Source: Adiantum capillus-veneris
Taxonomy: Eukaryota > Streptophyta > Polypodiopsida > Polypodiales > Pteridaceae
Length of the DNA stretch: 64,000 bases
Reading direction: 5' to 3'
Assembly: GCA_014529385.2 (NCBI GenBank)
Contig: CM043952.1
Location: forward strand, 158,625,557 to 158,689,556
Made by a program: the position numbers and the translations under genes. The notes beneath the pieces are model-generated. The model worked only from the letters and a program-made list of their open reading frames with translations. It did no database searches and was not told the DNA's origin. Below, piece by piece: positions 48,469-62,163 of this stretch. How positions within the stretch are numbered: the stretch's first letter is position 1; each line of letters opens with the position of its first letter.

Positions 48469-51400
48469 GATAAATCAGTCCAGTTGTGGATGTTAAGTGA
48501 GCAATAGTCAACACTGAAGCTAATGAGGATTGTGATGCAGGTGATAAGAGTTCACAAGAGGATGATGGAAACCCTCATAACATTGTAGTAGCTAATGCAA
48601 AAGGTAGGAATGCTTATGAGAGTATTTGCAATACCAAGTTTAATGATGTATGCAATTCTCATGTACCAACAAACTCCCAAAATGTGAAAGGTAGAAAATC
48701 ATATTGAATTGAAGCTTAAGGTTCGTGAGAAACTATTTTATTTTGACTACCTTGTGTCTTTATCTAGAAACATTTCATAATATGGTACAACATTTTGTGA
48801 AAGTTGTTATGTGATACTATACAAATAGTGGTTTTTCAAATATTTTTTCTTGGTATCAATCGACTGAGTGTTATCTATGCACATCTATTGTTAACACATT
48901 ATGGGAGGATCAAAATTGAGATTGCGCCTCACTAATTAGAGAAAGTCATCACAAAGAATGTGTTTTCTATTTAGAGTTCCATCCACAAATTATAGCAAGC
49001 TTAAGAATGTAGCTATTATTTAAGGGCTAGCAATTTTGGTTTTGGTGAGACAAGAATAACATTATCAGCCATTGTTGAGGCTAAATCTGAAGCTCGAGCC
49101 TAACCAGAAGATCTACTAAATCTCTAGTTTATGAGCCTCAACCACGAAAGTCCTTGTCACAGACTCCTAGGTGAGTGGTTTAAAGTGAGGCTCAAAGTTC
49201 CATATCCTAGTGAAGCAGTTACATATATAATGTGTGACTAATAAACTTTTTGTAGCTAACAAGATATTGAAATTTATTTTGTAGGCTCAAAATTATGTTT
49301 AGGCTTTGCATCCATATGTTAGTGTAGCACTACCATGTGGGGCCATACTCATGAGCATTGTAAAAAAATAATTTTACAAATAACAAAAATATATATAGAT
49401 TATGAATAAAAAGGGATCATACCTTGAGAAGTTTATAGATAAAAGGTTTCATAAATAGGCTTCTTGGTAAAGTATTTTATTGGGGCAACACATGAGAAAG
49501 CACAACACAATGTTTGAAAATGTAGCTATAGCCATTGATGGAGTTTTATCTTTCCTAAGAATGAATTCTAAATTACTTGGATATCATGTTACTATGTCAA
49601 TTGGATTTTATTTTGTATTTTGGTGTTTTTAAACACCACACTCTTTTGAGGGCCTTCAATTCCAAATTTCATTTTTGAGTATTTCTTTAAAAACAATTGG
49701 TATCAATATTTTGATATAGCCAAAGAATTAACCTTAATGTCTCAAAATTGAGTATTTTTTAGTATTTTGATATAGCCAAAGATTTAACCTTAATGTGTCA
49801 AAATTGAGAAATTGATTTAAAGCACTTCTTTTACATGAAGATTGTTGTATAATACAAATTAAGTTTAGTGACATGCATCCCTCATGCGTCTGATGTCATT
49901 GCAATTAATGTATGTACCTATGTCTTTAAATACACACACTCCTATAAATATATGTCAAGGAATATATTTTAATGGGACATAGAGTGTGCCCGAATATAGA
50001 TGACATCTAAAACCACACAAAAGTACTAGGTTTTCTATTAAAAGGATAAAAAATGGGACTTGAATATTTCCCAAAATTCTTAAATATGTCTTATATGTTC
50101 TTTGTGTGGAAGGGAAACCAGAGAACAGTAGCATGGACTCATGCCATAAAAGAATAAATTTTCTACATCAAAAGATAAGCATTGTAGAGTTCTTTGTATA
50201 GTTATTGATCCCACCAAAGTTCCTGAGATTGCTTTGCTCAGCAACCTTCAAAGAATGAACTTGTAAGTGCATTTTGTAACTTTTAGGATTAATGGGAATT
50301 CATTTTAAATTTAAAGTCAATTCCAAGTTCTTAATTTATTTTTTGGTTGTTACTAGTATGAATTCCCATTCTCTTCTTACTACACATGTTTGGGATGAGA
50401 TTGTGAATTTGTCTCACATTTGTGCTGCAGATCCTGACGTTTACCTAAAAGCTCTACTTGAGAAGGATCAGAAATTGATTGCGGATGTCAAAAAATACTA
50501 TTCTAAGGGGCAGGAACCATGGTATCCACTAACACATAAATATCTTGCATAGATTGTCTATGATCTAAGTGGAATGCTTTCTCTCTCTTTTGTTTTAAAT
50601 GCCTTCCATTTTGGCAATGAGTGTATATTATTTACTTTGTGTGATAGGTGCAAATAATCAAGGAATACAACACAAGGGTGGATCAACTCTCTTGCAAAAG
50701 TTTATCTATTGATGAGGATTTAAAGAAATCGTAGGAGAAAATATATCATACCTCACTACAAAGCACAGTGATAAGATTGGAAAGGTTGCAAGTTTTGTTC
50801 TGTGAATGATATGGTTTAAATGGCATATAATTTATGTCAATTTTTTGAGTGTTGTAAGCTTCTTAACATTTTGGACCCACATTGGGTTCCGATTGGCTAG
50901 CAAAAGTTTTGTCATTGAAATGGGGCCCTGGAAGTTGGGCAACATTGGAGAAGATCAATTTAATTATTGCTCTAGATGCTCCAATATAAAACAAGTTGTT
51001 GTGGTTGTCTCTCCTAGAGTAGACAATCTCATTAGAGCTGCATGGCATCAAAAAAGGAGACCATGTGTATAGAATATAAGTCTTCTCATACTACTAACTT
51101 TTGACGCTTTGAGTAAGTATTGGATGGTTCTTCAATTTGTTTTTATTGGACTCTAGCTAGCTTTGTCGGGAGGGTCTCTTGGCTAGGGTCTTTGAAGAGC
51201 ATCACAATTAGCGAGGGATATGTTGGGCACATGTGGAGATGTAGTATTGTCATTGATTGCACTCGAATGTTCTACTTTGAGGATATAAAACTTGAAGCTA
51301 GGCCTTATCTCTTTCCTTTGGAGGTGTCTTTGGAAATGAGAACAAAAGATGTTAATAAAGAAGCCTGCAAAAAGATAGAAACTTTGTGTATGGTTGCACA

Positions 51401-53555
51401 GAGATTGACATTTAGGTACTTTTGTTATCATACTGCAATGTAATTTATTTTATTTATATACGTGCACAAATAAAAATGCAATACATTTGTTGTCAAGATT
51501 CTTGGTCTTTTTGGTGTCTGAGAAGATTCTTCTTTTGATTCCACTACTTGCTAGAAAGTAGACACAATTGAACATACCCGATTCATTCATTTATTCGGAG
51601 AAATTGCATAAGCTTTCTTCATGGGATATTGAAGCTTGTACTTGCTTGATTGATATGGAGAAAGTCCGTGTGCTAGCTCACAAGAAAGACCTCAAAGATA
51701 CCATGCTCAGAGATGGAGCTTTTGATGCCATTAGAGCTGAGATGAAAGTTCTTATTTGCATTTTTAACCTTTAAATGTATAAAGTTTGTAATTTTAAAGT
51801 ATTTTCATTTCAAAGGGTTGTCTTGAAAAGGGAAGGAAGTTGTAGCAGACACTTCTGCGATGGTTTGATGAAGGAAGCTATGTCATCCTCACATGGTTGT
51901 ACTACCACCCGTACTCACAATCCACATTGTAGTTTATAGTCATTTACAATTACTTTTTGTCTAATTTTGAACAGTGTTTTTCTTAGATTTTGTGGTTCTT
52001 CTTGATTGCATCGTGTCTTTTCCTTTCATTATCCAATTAATATCATGATGCATGGTCAGACTAGTCATGATTTTGATGGATGCATTGCTGTCATTGGGGA
52101 TTAAATTCCATGTTAGGATATTTTTCATTGGGAGTCAGGTCTCCATCTTGGGATATGATTCATCAACATATGCTCAAGGCCCGCCCAAGTGATCTTGTTT
52201 ATAGGTGAAGTAGCAAGTCAGTTGCATGAGCTGCAGATTTTATTTTCTTAGACCTTCCTTCTGGAGGTTTGGTTAGTAGGTATGGTGTCAATCCTATGTG
52301 GGATAGGATCATAGAGGATCATGTTCGTGTTGGAATTCTTCTTACATGGAACACCTTATCAGACTCGGGATAGTTGTTAATCATGGCCTCTTTCATAGGT
52401 TTGTAGTCATTTACCACCTCAAAGTACGTAGTTTGGAGTTCACATGAAAAAATCATTAACCACTCATGTGGTGATTTGCATTTCAAGTGATTCACTTTGA
52501 CGGGTTGAGAGGTTGAGCATTCCTTTGAACATGCATATTTATCGATGGATAGCGGTGCTTCATCATACTCCCTATGGCTTCATGGAGACAAAGTTAATGT
52601 GACAGCTATTTTTAATTTGTAGTTATCATATACTTTTATTTACGTTGTGTACCTTTCCCAAAAGATGTGTGTGTAGTTTGAGACCTTGATGTTTTACATG
52701 GTGCATCGACAAGGTCCAACACCGCCCATTTACATAGTTAACAATATGACTTGTTTTTGAGCATTTGGTACGAGGCCTACAGATTCTATCATACATCACT
52801 ACATTCCAGATACCTTGATTTCCATTTTTGCTACCAGGGTGCCTTGGCATGGATCATTGCAGAGGAGCACTATATTTTTGGGTGCTTTTCTAGAGATGTT
52901 ATGCAGGAGCAGAGGCATCTGCTTAGAGTTTGGGTGCAAAACTGCATATGTGTTATCGGCATGTGCGACTTTAGGGTGAGTGTGTGGTTCTTTGGATTCT
53001 GATGATAACACTATTACAAGTTTTTTGCAGCCTATGTTTCGTAGCAAAAAGCGGAGCAGAGAGAAGAATTTTTCTCCTATTGATTTGGAGGATGAGGGTG
53101 ATAGACCTTTGGCTGGGAACCCTTTTGATGACTAGTGAGACTCCCATCCCATAGCTGGGACTTTTTATACACTTTTGGATACTTTATGTGTGGTTTGGTT
53201 TTCTTATTTCATTGTGTGTTTAATGATCTCTAAGTATGTCTTGGGTGTAATATTGCATAGATGGTTGTGAAGGATCTCATTACATCATTGGCTACTTTAT
53301 AATTTTCTACTTTTTTTGTGAATTATATTGCCCGTGTACATTGAAGCGGAGGTAAGATGAATGACATCAGATAGTTGCTTTGATTTGCAGCTTCTTGAGC
53401 AACCTCACATTTGCAGTATATTTCTTGATGATGATGATTGTGATTCTTCATAAGAGGAGCTTTTCTTCATAGGAGTTTCCATTTGCAGATTTGACATGTA
53501 CTCAAGGTCAAAATATTAATGGTCTCATCATTGGATACATTATATATATCAATTT
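47594..53555. other. AT-rich region with no intact gene
   Basis: Several short ORFs look faintly protein-like: 47612-47869, 48124-48351, 50292-50552, 50806-51072, 51120-51443 and 51568-51774. None shows a motif I can name, and stops and frame changes separate them. They may be decayed exons or transposon remnants. A GA microsatellite is at 48425-48462. An isolated degraded satellite monomer is at about 49,280-49,360, with a possible second one near 49,080. The ORFs from 50,850 to 51,775 share one strand and short gaps, so a decayed multi-exon gene is possible. Confidence 0.45.
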
Positions 53556-53560
53556 TGTAT

Positions 53561-53819
53561 TGATGCGGTCCGGGGCGGGCAACAAGAAGAGCAACCTCTA
53601 GACACCCTTCAAGGCTCTCGTGCTGCTCAATGGGGCTGGGGCACAACACAACACAAACCAAAACAACAAACCCACAGCCAAATCCCAACTACACAAGGGG
53701 CACCACCTAGTTTAAGAGCGAACTAGGACGCAAAAGAGGAGAATCGTTAGAGCAACCCACAAACAAGCAAGGAATTTACACTAACCCTAACACCAATGGA
53801 ACACTCTCACACACTAAAA

Positions 53820-53909
<90 letters not shown>

Positions 53910-55498
53910 TGCTCGGGCTGCTTTGAAGTGTATCGTTAATGATCAAGCAAACATAAATATATATATGTAAGAAAGAGAGAGAAGGGGGAAGGGGGTGCTT
54001 GTTGCACTAATGCCTTCTTCCAAATCTTTCATGACCAATCAAAGTGAGATTAGTATTTGTTCAACATAGCTTGAGTAAATTACACCACAACACATCACAA
54101 GAAAAAACCCACCCCAATCACTGTCTTAAGGCCAGGGGAGTCCTCTCCACCCTGTCGCCCTCTTACAACATGTGGGATTTATGGCTAAATTGATAACAAT
54201 ACCAGGAGACAAGCTATCAAGAACTTAAATAAAATACCAAGACACTTACACATCATTATTGTCCATGACTTCACGTTGGAAGGGAGACAAGGTATCCATG
54301 CTTAGTCCAAATTCACACTCCTTGATTCAGCAAATGTTGGGCTTACACTAGTAGGAGAAATGATAGATTTCCTACTCTCAATTTAATGATCACTCTCTCT
54401 TACAATGGCATAGAGTTCCCTTGCTAATCACCCCTAATACAACACATACATATGCCTAATGCCAATGAGATTCCACTCAAGAGCTCCTTCTCAAGAGGTT
54501 GAGCTTGGCTTCTCAAGCTATAGCATAGTGCTCTTTCTTCTCCCCCCCTTTTTGTGCTAGCTACACCCTCCTTTTATAGCAATTTTGAAGGCTAGGGTTA
54601 CTCCTCTAACCATGGTTGGGTTAGATTTTCAGCAATTTATCTAATTTCTTTTGCTTGGAATTATCAAGAAGTTGGTGGGGAAAGAGAGAGGAGAGAAATG
54701 GAGGTGATAGGACTTTTCATAGTGGGTTAGTGTTAGTAGAGTTAGTATTAATTTACAAATGGAATTGGATATTTACAATGGGAGTATCCATGTAGGATAC
54801 AAATAAGGAAGAAAAACTCTTAAGAGGTAAGAAAAGGTGGATTTCTTACAAGGTTGATGCTCCAAGTGTCTTGAGTAGGGCCAATTTTGACGCTTGTTGA
54901 CGGTCCACTAGCTTTGACGGTACATTTTTTCTCCACTCTTGACCTTCTTTGAGAGACAAGGTAATTGAAGCTGAGTAATCAACCACCATGATGATGTCTT
55001 TTAAGAGAAGAGGCTGAATTTTGTGGTTTTTTTGATAGATATGGGTAATTTGGAGGAGGAAAAATGAGACTAGGTGGTCAATTTTGGAATGAAATTGTGT
55101 GTGGGAGGTATGAGTTCACCATGGTTTCTCTTATTCTTCAAGGTTGAGGAGAAGGTGAGTAGGGTGCAGAGAGGAGTGGTGAGAGAGGTGGGGATGATGA
55201 GTGGAGAAGTGTGTGTGAAAGAGGAAAATGATAAAGTGGAAGAGAGAGTGTGGCTGCATAGCATAGGAAAACTGGGGTCCACTAATAAAATCATAGCTCA
55301 CAGCTCGTAGCTCAAAAAAATATGAAAAAATTTGAGGCAAAAGTTCAGCCCACGAGCTACAACTTTTGTTTGTATCACCTTTTCAAATTCGGAGAGCAAG
55401 TGAACTTTAAAAATTCAGCAAAACCGACCGTTTTTTTCCACTGCACAAGGTCCTTGTGGGGTCCTTCTTTGGATGATTCTTTTGAATACCTCCAAGAG
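53561..55498 (-). repeat. Element D 3' LTR (18 bp short at its U3 end)
   Basis: Collinear with 59128-61068. Ends at TCCAAGAG where the other copy continues to TAGTGCA. Contains a GA microsatellite at 53823-53906 with one GGG interruption. Confidence 0.9.
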
Positions 55499-55674
55499 AG
55501 ATCAATCAATCATATCACAGCGTTACCTCCACCATAATATGGACTCCAAGCATTTATGGCAGGGCACAAGGAGTTTCCAACTTCGATACAGAGCCAATGC
55601 TAAAGGATTTTAATGTTACAAAAGTACTCTTCAAGCTCATCAGACCATGCAAATTCTACTTGTTGTGTCAACTT

Positions 55675-57783
55675 TTACAAAGGGTGAAGTAACTCCGAGG
55701 CTAAGTGAATGAAGTGTGACATATACTTCACCTTTTGAATGAATGAGATGACCTCCTTAAGACTCTTGGGTGATCGTAGCTCAATAAGAGCCTTTGCCTT
55801 TGAAGGATCCACTTCAATGCCTTTGTAAGAAACTTTATGACCAAGCAAGACATCCTCACCTATATGGCACTTGTCGGGGTTGAGTTGACCTCCCATGTCA
55901 TAGAGCTTCTTTAAACCTTCTTCTACCCTTTGTAGATGCAATGATTTTGAGCTATAAATACAGAAATCATCAATGAACACCCTAATTGACTTTCCAAAGA
56001 ATGCTTGAAACACCATATTCATGAAACATTGGAATGTTGCAGGAGCATTTGTCAGACCAAATGGCATGACTCTAAAAGCATAACAACCCCAAGGAGTGAT
56101 AAAGGTTGTTTTCAATTGATCCTCCAATGCAATCCCTATTTGAAAGTAACCTGACTAACCATCGCACACAGTGTACTTCTCATGACCAGCTACCTCATTT
56201 AGTATCTCATCCTGGAATGGGAGGGGAAAGTGATCTCTTTTTGTTGCCTCATTGAGGGGACGGTAATCCACACACACCCTCTACTTGCCATTTTTCTTAG
56301 GAGTGACAACAACAGGAGAGACCCACTCTGAATTCTCCACTGGATAAATGAAACCTGCTGCTAGAAGCTTTCTTACCTCCTTGAGTAGAGCCTGTTCCTT
56401 TATAACTCCTAGCCTTCGTAGCTTCTGAGCTTTAGGTGTGGCCTCAGGCTTTAACTCAATCTTGTGTTGAACAACATCTACCCCACGCACGCCGGTGTAG
56501 TCTTTAGCAAAAAGCCTAGGAAACTTCCTTAGCACACATTTGAACTCCTCTCTTTCATCCTTTGTAAGTGTTGTTGATAGCATACCTTCCAGCATCCCTT
56601 CATCTTGAACACCTTCGTTCTCTTGAGGACCTACCTCCTCCAAGCCTTGACAAGAGGTCTCTTGGTTGCTTGGCTTAAACCTTACCCCCATGACTTCGAT
56701 GGAAGACTCCTCTTCAGTAATGCTGCCACTACTTTCTTCTTCTGAAGTGCTATCGGTCCAACCTTCTTCCGTCTCACTTTGAGATGATTCTTCATGGAGC
56801 TCCTCTTGGCGTTGCTCCTTCATGTCAAAGACAACCTTCTTATGATTGTCATTCCTGCAAATTAATTTCCCACTCTCCCAATCCTGCAAAGCTCGCATTT
56901 TCATTAGCCATGGTCTTCCTAGAATAAATGGATAACCACTTCCCTTGGTCGACATAACATAAAAATCCACCGCTTTCTTAATGCCAAAGGCCTCTACAAA
57001 GACATTTTTACAAATGCCTACACACCTAGCCTTGCTATTGTTTGCCATCTTGACTTTGATTTCAAGTGTCTCATGGATGTGCATGCCTAGTCTTTGCATG
57101 AGTCCCTCTATCATGATGCAAATTTGTGCACCCCCATCCACTAGACCTTTCCTAACCAATCTTCCTTTGATGTAACAGTCTAGCACAGGTGTAATGTCCT
57201 CATTCATTTCAGCTTGTGCAATTTTTACAACAGGCACACTCTCTTTCACCTTTCTCCTAGTGCTAATTGCCCTTGTTAAATCCCTCCTAACTTGTGGACA
57301 TAATGCAAGAAATTGAGGCCATGAGATATCAGGACCCTTACCTCTCATGTCTTCCAACAGGTTGTATGGAGCCATTCCATGTCCAAGAGGGAAGTCTTGG
57401 AGGTTGATACGACGTCGAGTCCTCTTAGCCTCCTTGGTCTCCTTTGCCTTCTTTTCTCGTCCATTGTCACTTTGTGATGTAACTCCTTCTTTCTCCTTAC
57501 CTTTCCCTCGGCCATGCTTAATGCCATTTGCTTCCATGTCAACCTCTCTTGAATTTGTCACCTCTACCACATGCACGTTTGGGTCTGGCAAAGGTGGAAC
57601 TCCTTCCACTCCTTGTGGAGGTGGTCTTGCTCCATTTGTCCTTTGTATAAGCCGTGGTTGCTGACTAGTTCCTTCACCTGCATTCATCACTGGGTAATTC
57701 AAGTTAGGTCTCCCTGGCTCCCCACGGGGCCAAGGACAATTATACATCCCATGTCCAGACTCACCGCAATTCCAACATTGCAA
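55675..57783 (-). pseudogene. Element D protease and reverse transcriptase (truncated, two stops)
   Basis: After the zinc knuckle and a basic linker comes a retropepsin with LVDGGAQ (DGG in place of DSG/DTG, a variant common in plant gypsy proteases) and ILGRPWLMKM. RT follows: ENSEWVSPVVVTPKKNGK, stop near 56,281, YFQIG, MPFGLTNAPATFQCFM, catalytic FIDDF, CHIGEDVLLGHKVS, then FIQKVKYMSHFI. A second stop lies near 56,156. The frame ends about 15 residues after the connection motif and no RNase H or integrase follows before the LTR. Confidence 0.88.
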
Positions 57784-58514
57784 GACTCTCCTAGTTCGTG
57801 GCTCTCTCTCTCTTCTGACTTCTTTGCTTGTCCCTTTGGACCTACATCTTGTGCAAGGTGAATTGACAGGCTGCTTAAAGATTCATTGAACTTCTCAATC
57901 ACTTCAGCCGTTACCTCAGGAAGCTCCCTAGATGTTGATGCTTGTGACTTACCTTTGGGTCTAAGACCTTCTATTGGAACCTCTCCCCTTAAGCACTTGA
58001 GTTTCCTATACTTCTCAGCAGCCCTAGTTTTCGCTGCATCAAAAGTAGCAGGTGCACCCGCCTCAACTTTTACCTTAAGGTCAGGAAAGAGTCCGGCTAT
58101 GAACCTCTCCTTCTTTAAAAATTATGCACCATCACCAGGGTTAGCAACATTTTGTATCCATAGAGCCCAAAGACGTAGAAACTCTTGCTTGTACAAGTAG
58201 TAGTCATCTAAGTCTTTTTGCTTATGAGAAACAATGTCTTGCCATAATTTCTGAGTGTTTTGGGGATCAAAGAAGTATTTCTTGAAACGATTCAAAACTT
58301 CCGTGTAATTCCCTTTAACTTCCTCAGGCAAAGAGTCAAACCAAGTGCTAGCATCTTTCCTAAGGACCACCTCAAACATTTCTACACGTTCTTGATCAGT
58401 TACTATCCTCTTGATACGACAAGACATCTTGAAATTCGCTAGAAATAATTCTGCATCCTCTCCAGGCTCTCCAAAGAAAAGAGGATATCTAAACATTTGG
58501 CGTCGGCTCTCCAT
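57699..58514 (-). pseudogene. Element D gag (broken)
   Basis: Likely start at the ATG of MESRRQMFRYP (58514). The capsid domain has FFGEPGEDAELFLANF, ASTWFDSLPEE, FKKYFFDPQN and, after a TAA stop (58119-58121), KKERFIAGLFPDLK. The frame shifts near 57,800 so that the knuckle CWNCGESGHGMYNC lies in the next frame (about 57,778-57,737). The same domain order as element C. Confidence 0.82.
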
Positions 58515-59106
58515 TGAATTGATTTCAAAGTGACGCGTTTTTGTTTTTTCTTTCTTTAAAAGATTTACACAATAATATTTTCTAAATTGCAATCTATTCT
58601 ACAACAAAATAAAAATATTCACATCAAATGACCTATGATAATCAATAAGAGGTAGAATGACAGGGTTTGGTGATACGAGAATTTCTCCTACTCTTTGGGC
58701 ACCAAACATAAATACCATACGTTGTTGAAAATGGATTTTTCTACTAATTGCAATGTTTACTCTAATGTGTGGAGTGAAATGAAAGGGAAAAACCTGTATT
58801 CCTGGGCCATTATCCATGGTCTATGCATGACCTAATTCTTAAAACAAAACAAAAATATAGACGTCCAAACTAAGGTCGTACCTAATGAGAGGCAAAATAA
58901 AAGGATTTACTAATGCGTTTATCTCTACCAACCTAAGAGGACCTAAAATTCTACGAATTACTCGCTGAAATTACAACTTAGTACTAACAATTATGTGTAC
59001 CTTTTGCCTTGCAATGGGAATGAAGGGACCATACAAATTCTTGTGATTCATGCAAGCTACTTGATTATGCTAAAGGTTGAGCCTTCACAAAACATACACA
59101 AGCCTG

Positions 59107-59124
59107 TCCTCGGTGGGGACACCA
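59107..59124 (-). other. Element D primer-binding site
   Basis: TCCTCGGTGGGGACACCA on the plus strand, three bases inside the 5' LTR, ending in CCA. It differs from the element C site at two positions. Confidence 0.65.
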
Positions 59125-59127
59125 ATT

Positions 59128-59386
59128 TGAGGCGGTCCGGGGCGGGCAACAAGAAGAGCAACCTCTAGACACCCTTCAAGGCTCCCGTGCTGCTCAATGG
59201 GGCTGGGGCACAACACAACACAAACCAAAACAACAAATCCACAGCCAAATCCCAACTACACAAGGGGCACCACCTAGTTTAAGAGCGAACTAGGACGCAA
59301 AAGAGGAGAATCGTTAGAGCAACCCACAAACAAGCAAGGAATTTACACTAACCCTAACACCAATGGAACACTCTCACACACTAAAA

Positions 59387-59480
<94 letters not shown>

Positions 59481-61086
59481 TGCTCGGGCTGCTTTGAAGT
59501 GTATCGTTAATGATCAAGCAAACATAAATATATATATGTAAGAAAGAGAGAGAAGGGGGAAGGGGGTGCTTGTTGCACTAATGCCTTCTTCCAAATCTTT
59601 CATGACCAATCAAAGTGAGATTAGTATTTGTTCAACATAGCTTGAGTAAATTACACCACAACACATCACAAGAAAAAAACCACCCCAATCACTGTCTTAA
59701 GGCCAGGGGAGTCCTCTCCACCCTGTCGCCCTCTTACAGCATGTGGGATTTATGGCTAAATTGATAACAATACCAGGAGACAAGCTATCAAGAACTTAAA
59801 TAAAATACCAAGACACTTACACATCATTATTGTTCATGACTTCACGTTGGAAGGGAGACAAGGTATCCATGCTTAGTCCAAATTCACACTCCTTGATTCA
59901 GCAAATGTTGGGCTTACTCTAGTAGGAGAAATGATAGATTTCCTACTCTCAATTTAATGATCACTCTCTCTTACAATGGCATAGAGTTCCCTTGCTAATC
60001 ACCCCTAATACAACACATACATATGCCTAATGCCAATGAGATTCCACTCAAGAGCTCCTTCTCAAGAGGTTGAGCTTGGCTTCTCAAGCTATAGCATAGT
60101 GCTCTTTCTTCTCCCCCCCTTTTTGTGCTAGCTACACCCTCCTTTTATAGCAATTTTGAAGGCTAGGGTTACTCCTCTAACCATGGTTGGGTTAGATTTT
60201 CAACAATTTATCTAATTTCTTTTGCTTGGAATTATCAAGAAGTTGGTGGGGAAAGAGAGAGGAGAGAAATGGAGGTGATAGGACTTTTCATAGTGGGTTA
60301 GTGTTAGTAGAGTTAGTATTAATTTACAAATGGAATTGGATATTTACAATGGGAGTATCCATGTAGGATACAAATAAGGAAGAAAAACTCTTAAGAGGTA
60401 AGAAAAGGTGGATTTCTTACAAGGTTGATGCTCCAAGTGTCTTGAGTAGGGCCAATTTTGACGCTTGTTGACGGTCCACTAGCTTTGACGGTACATTTTT
60501 TCTCCACTCTTGACCTTCCTTGAGAGACAAGGTAATTGAAGCTGAGTAATCAACCACCATGATGCTGTCTTTCAAGAGAAGAGGCTGAATTTTGTGGTTT
60601 TTTTGATAGATATGGGTAATTTGGAGGAGGAAAAATGAGACTAGGTGGTCAATTTTGGAATGAAATTGTGTGTGGGAGGTATGAGTTCACCATGGTTTCT
60701 CTTATTCTTCAAGGTTGAGGAGAAGGCGAGTAGGGTGCAGAGAGGAGTGGTGAGAGAGGTGGGGATGATGAGTGGAGAAGTGTGTGTGAAAGAGGAAAAT
60801 GATAAAGTGGAAGAGAGAGTGTGGCTGCATAGCATGGGAAACTGGGGTCCACTAATAAAATCATAGCTCACAGCTCGTAGCTCAAAAAAATATGAAAAAA
60901 TTTGAGACAAAAGTTCAGCCCACGAGCTACAACTTTTGTTTGTATCACCTTTTCAAATTCGGAGAGCAAGTGAACTTTAAAAATTCAGCAAAACCGACCG
61001 TTTTTTTCCACTGCACAAGGTCCTTCTGGGGTCCTTCTTTGGATGATTCTTTTGAATACCTCCAAGAGTGAGCCCTCCATAGTGCA
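59128..61086 (-). repeat. Element D 5' LTR
   Basis: Full-length copy with TG...CA ends. The GA run at 59391-59476 is uninterrupted here. Confidence 0.92.
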
Positions 61087-61091
61087 TGTAT

Positions 61092-62160
61092 GCATGCCAC
61101 CTACCCTTGACCTTATTTGGTAGGTCTATAATTGAAGATATTGTTGAGATCATGATATAAGTGAATAGTACAACTAAGAAAATCAAATATTGAGGGGTCT
61201 AAAAAATATGTACATGTCAAATATAAATAATATAAGTGGAAAAAATATAAAGGGTTCAAAAGAAATCTCTCTCATTATGAGGCTACCATAAAAAGATAAA
61301 TATTTTTGGTGTTCTAATTTTTTAGAAAAAAAACAAAATAGATGTAGGAAGGGAAAAATCACAATAGTGAAAAAATATACACATAAATAAAACTAGTTTT
61401 TTTGGATTTTTGTTGGGGTGGAGTTACACCAAATATAAGAGAAGCTTACATGAAAATATTTCTATATGGAATAAAGAGTATGAAAAATGGTAAGAAAAAT
61501 TGTGGTAATGGTGAGGCAATGTATAGAGCATAAATAACACACACCTAGGTAGAAATATTTAAATAAATACCAAAATAATTATGAAAAAATCTTTTATTTA
61601 GGCCCTATATACAAAGAAATATTTACATACGCATGGGCCATAATATACTTATATTTTTTATATTTTATATTTTTTTTGGCTCAACTAGCCCCATGACTAG
61701 CTAATTGAGGGTTTTTTATTTCAGTAAGGAGATATGGGAAAAGTCCCCTAACTCACACGCACCTATATACAGTGAAAGGGTGAGGGTAACCACAGTGTTT
61801 GAGTGATTTGATAGGGTGAGATAACTCACTATGGCAATTACAGAGAGCCGAAAAAACGGCTATCAGTATCAATGTGTTGTCTTAAAAATTTAGAACCTAA
61901 TATGCATATAGAGTGTCCCATAGGCACTATTCCTTTGTTTCTCCCAAGCACTCACCTTGCATGACCAGTACTTTAAGTGGAGCTGCTCAACTCCAATAAG
62001 AGTGTATACCAAAGTCACTTCTGTCCCACTGGGTTTTTTCCCTTCGATCATCCACGTTTTAGACCCTAATCTGGAAACACATCATCTTCTTGTATATTTT
62101 CATTTTACAACAGAAATAAGGAAATGGCTACCCAAATCAATCAACAACAACTTGGAGTAA
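61092..62160. other. AT-rich spacer, no gene seen
   Basis: Poly-A/T-rich sequence with only short chance ORFs. I see nothing assignable. Confidence 0.5.
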
Positions 62161-62163
62161 GAG

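Larger units (their letters stand above)
53561..61086 (-). mobile_element. Element D: gypsy retrotransposon lacking RNase H and integrase
   Basis: The 5' LTR is at 59128-61086 (1,959 bp, TGAGGCGGTCC...TAGTGCA on plus). The 3' LTR is at 53561-55498. The target duplication TGTAT is perfect (53556-53560, 61087-61091). Gag, protease and RT lie between, on the minus strand. Pol stops shortly after the RT thumb and joins the 3' LTR 18 bp inside its U3 end. RNase H, integrase, PPT and the first 18 bp of that LTR are therefore missing. The two LTRs differ by roughly 15-20 positions over 1.9 kb by eye. Confidence 0.9.

Noticed and set aside
52900-53000. PPR-like VLSACATLG string
   Set aside because: Only nine residues match, with no PPR pattern upstream and a stop straight after.
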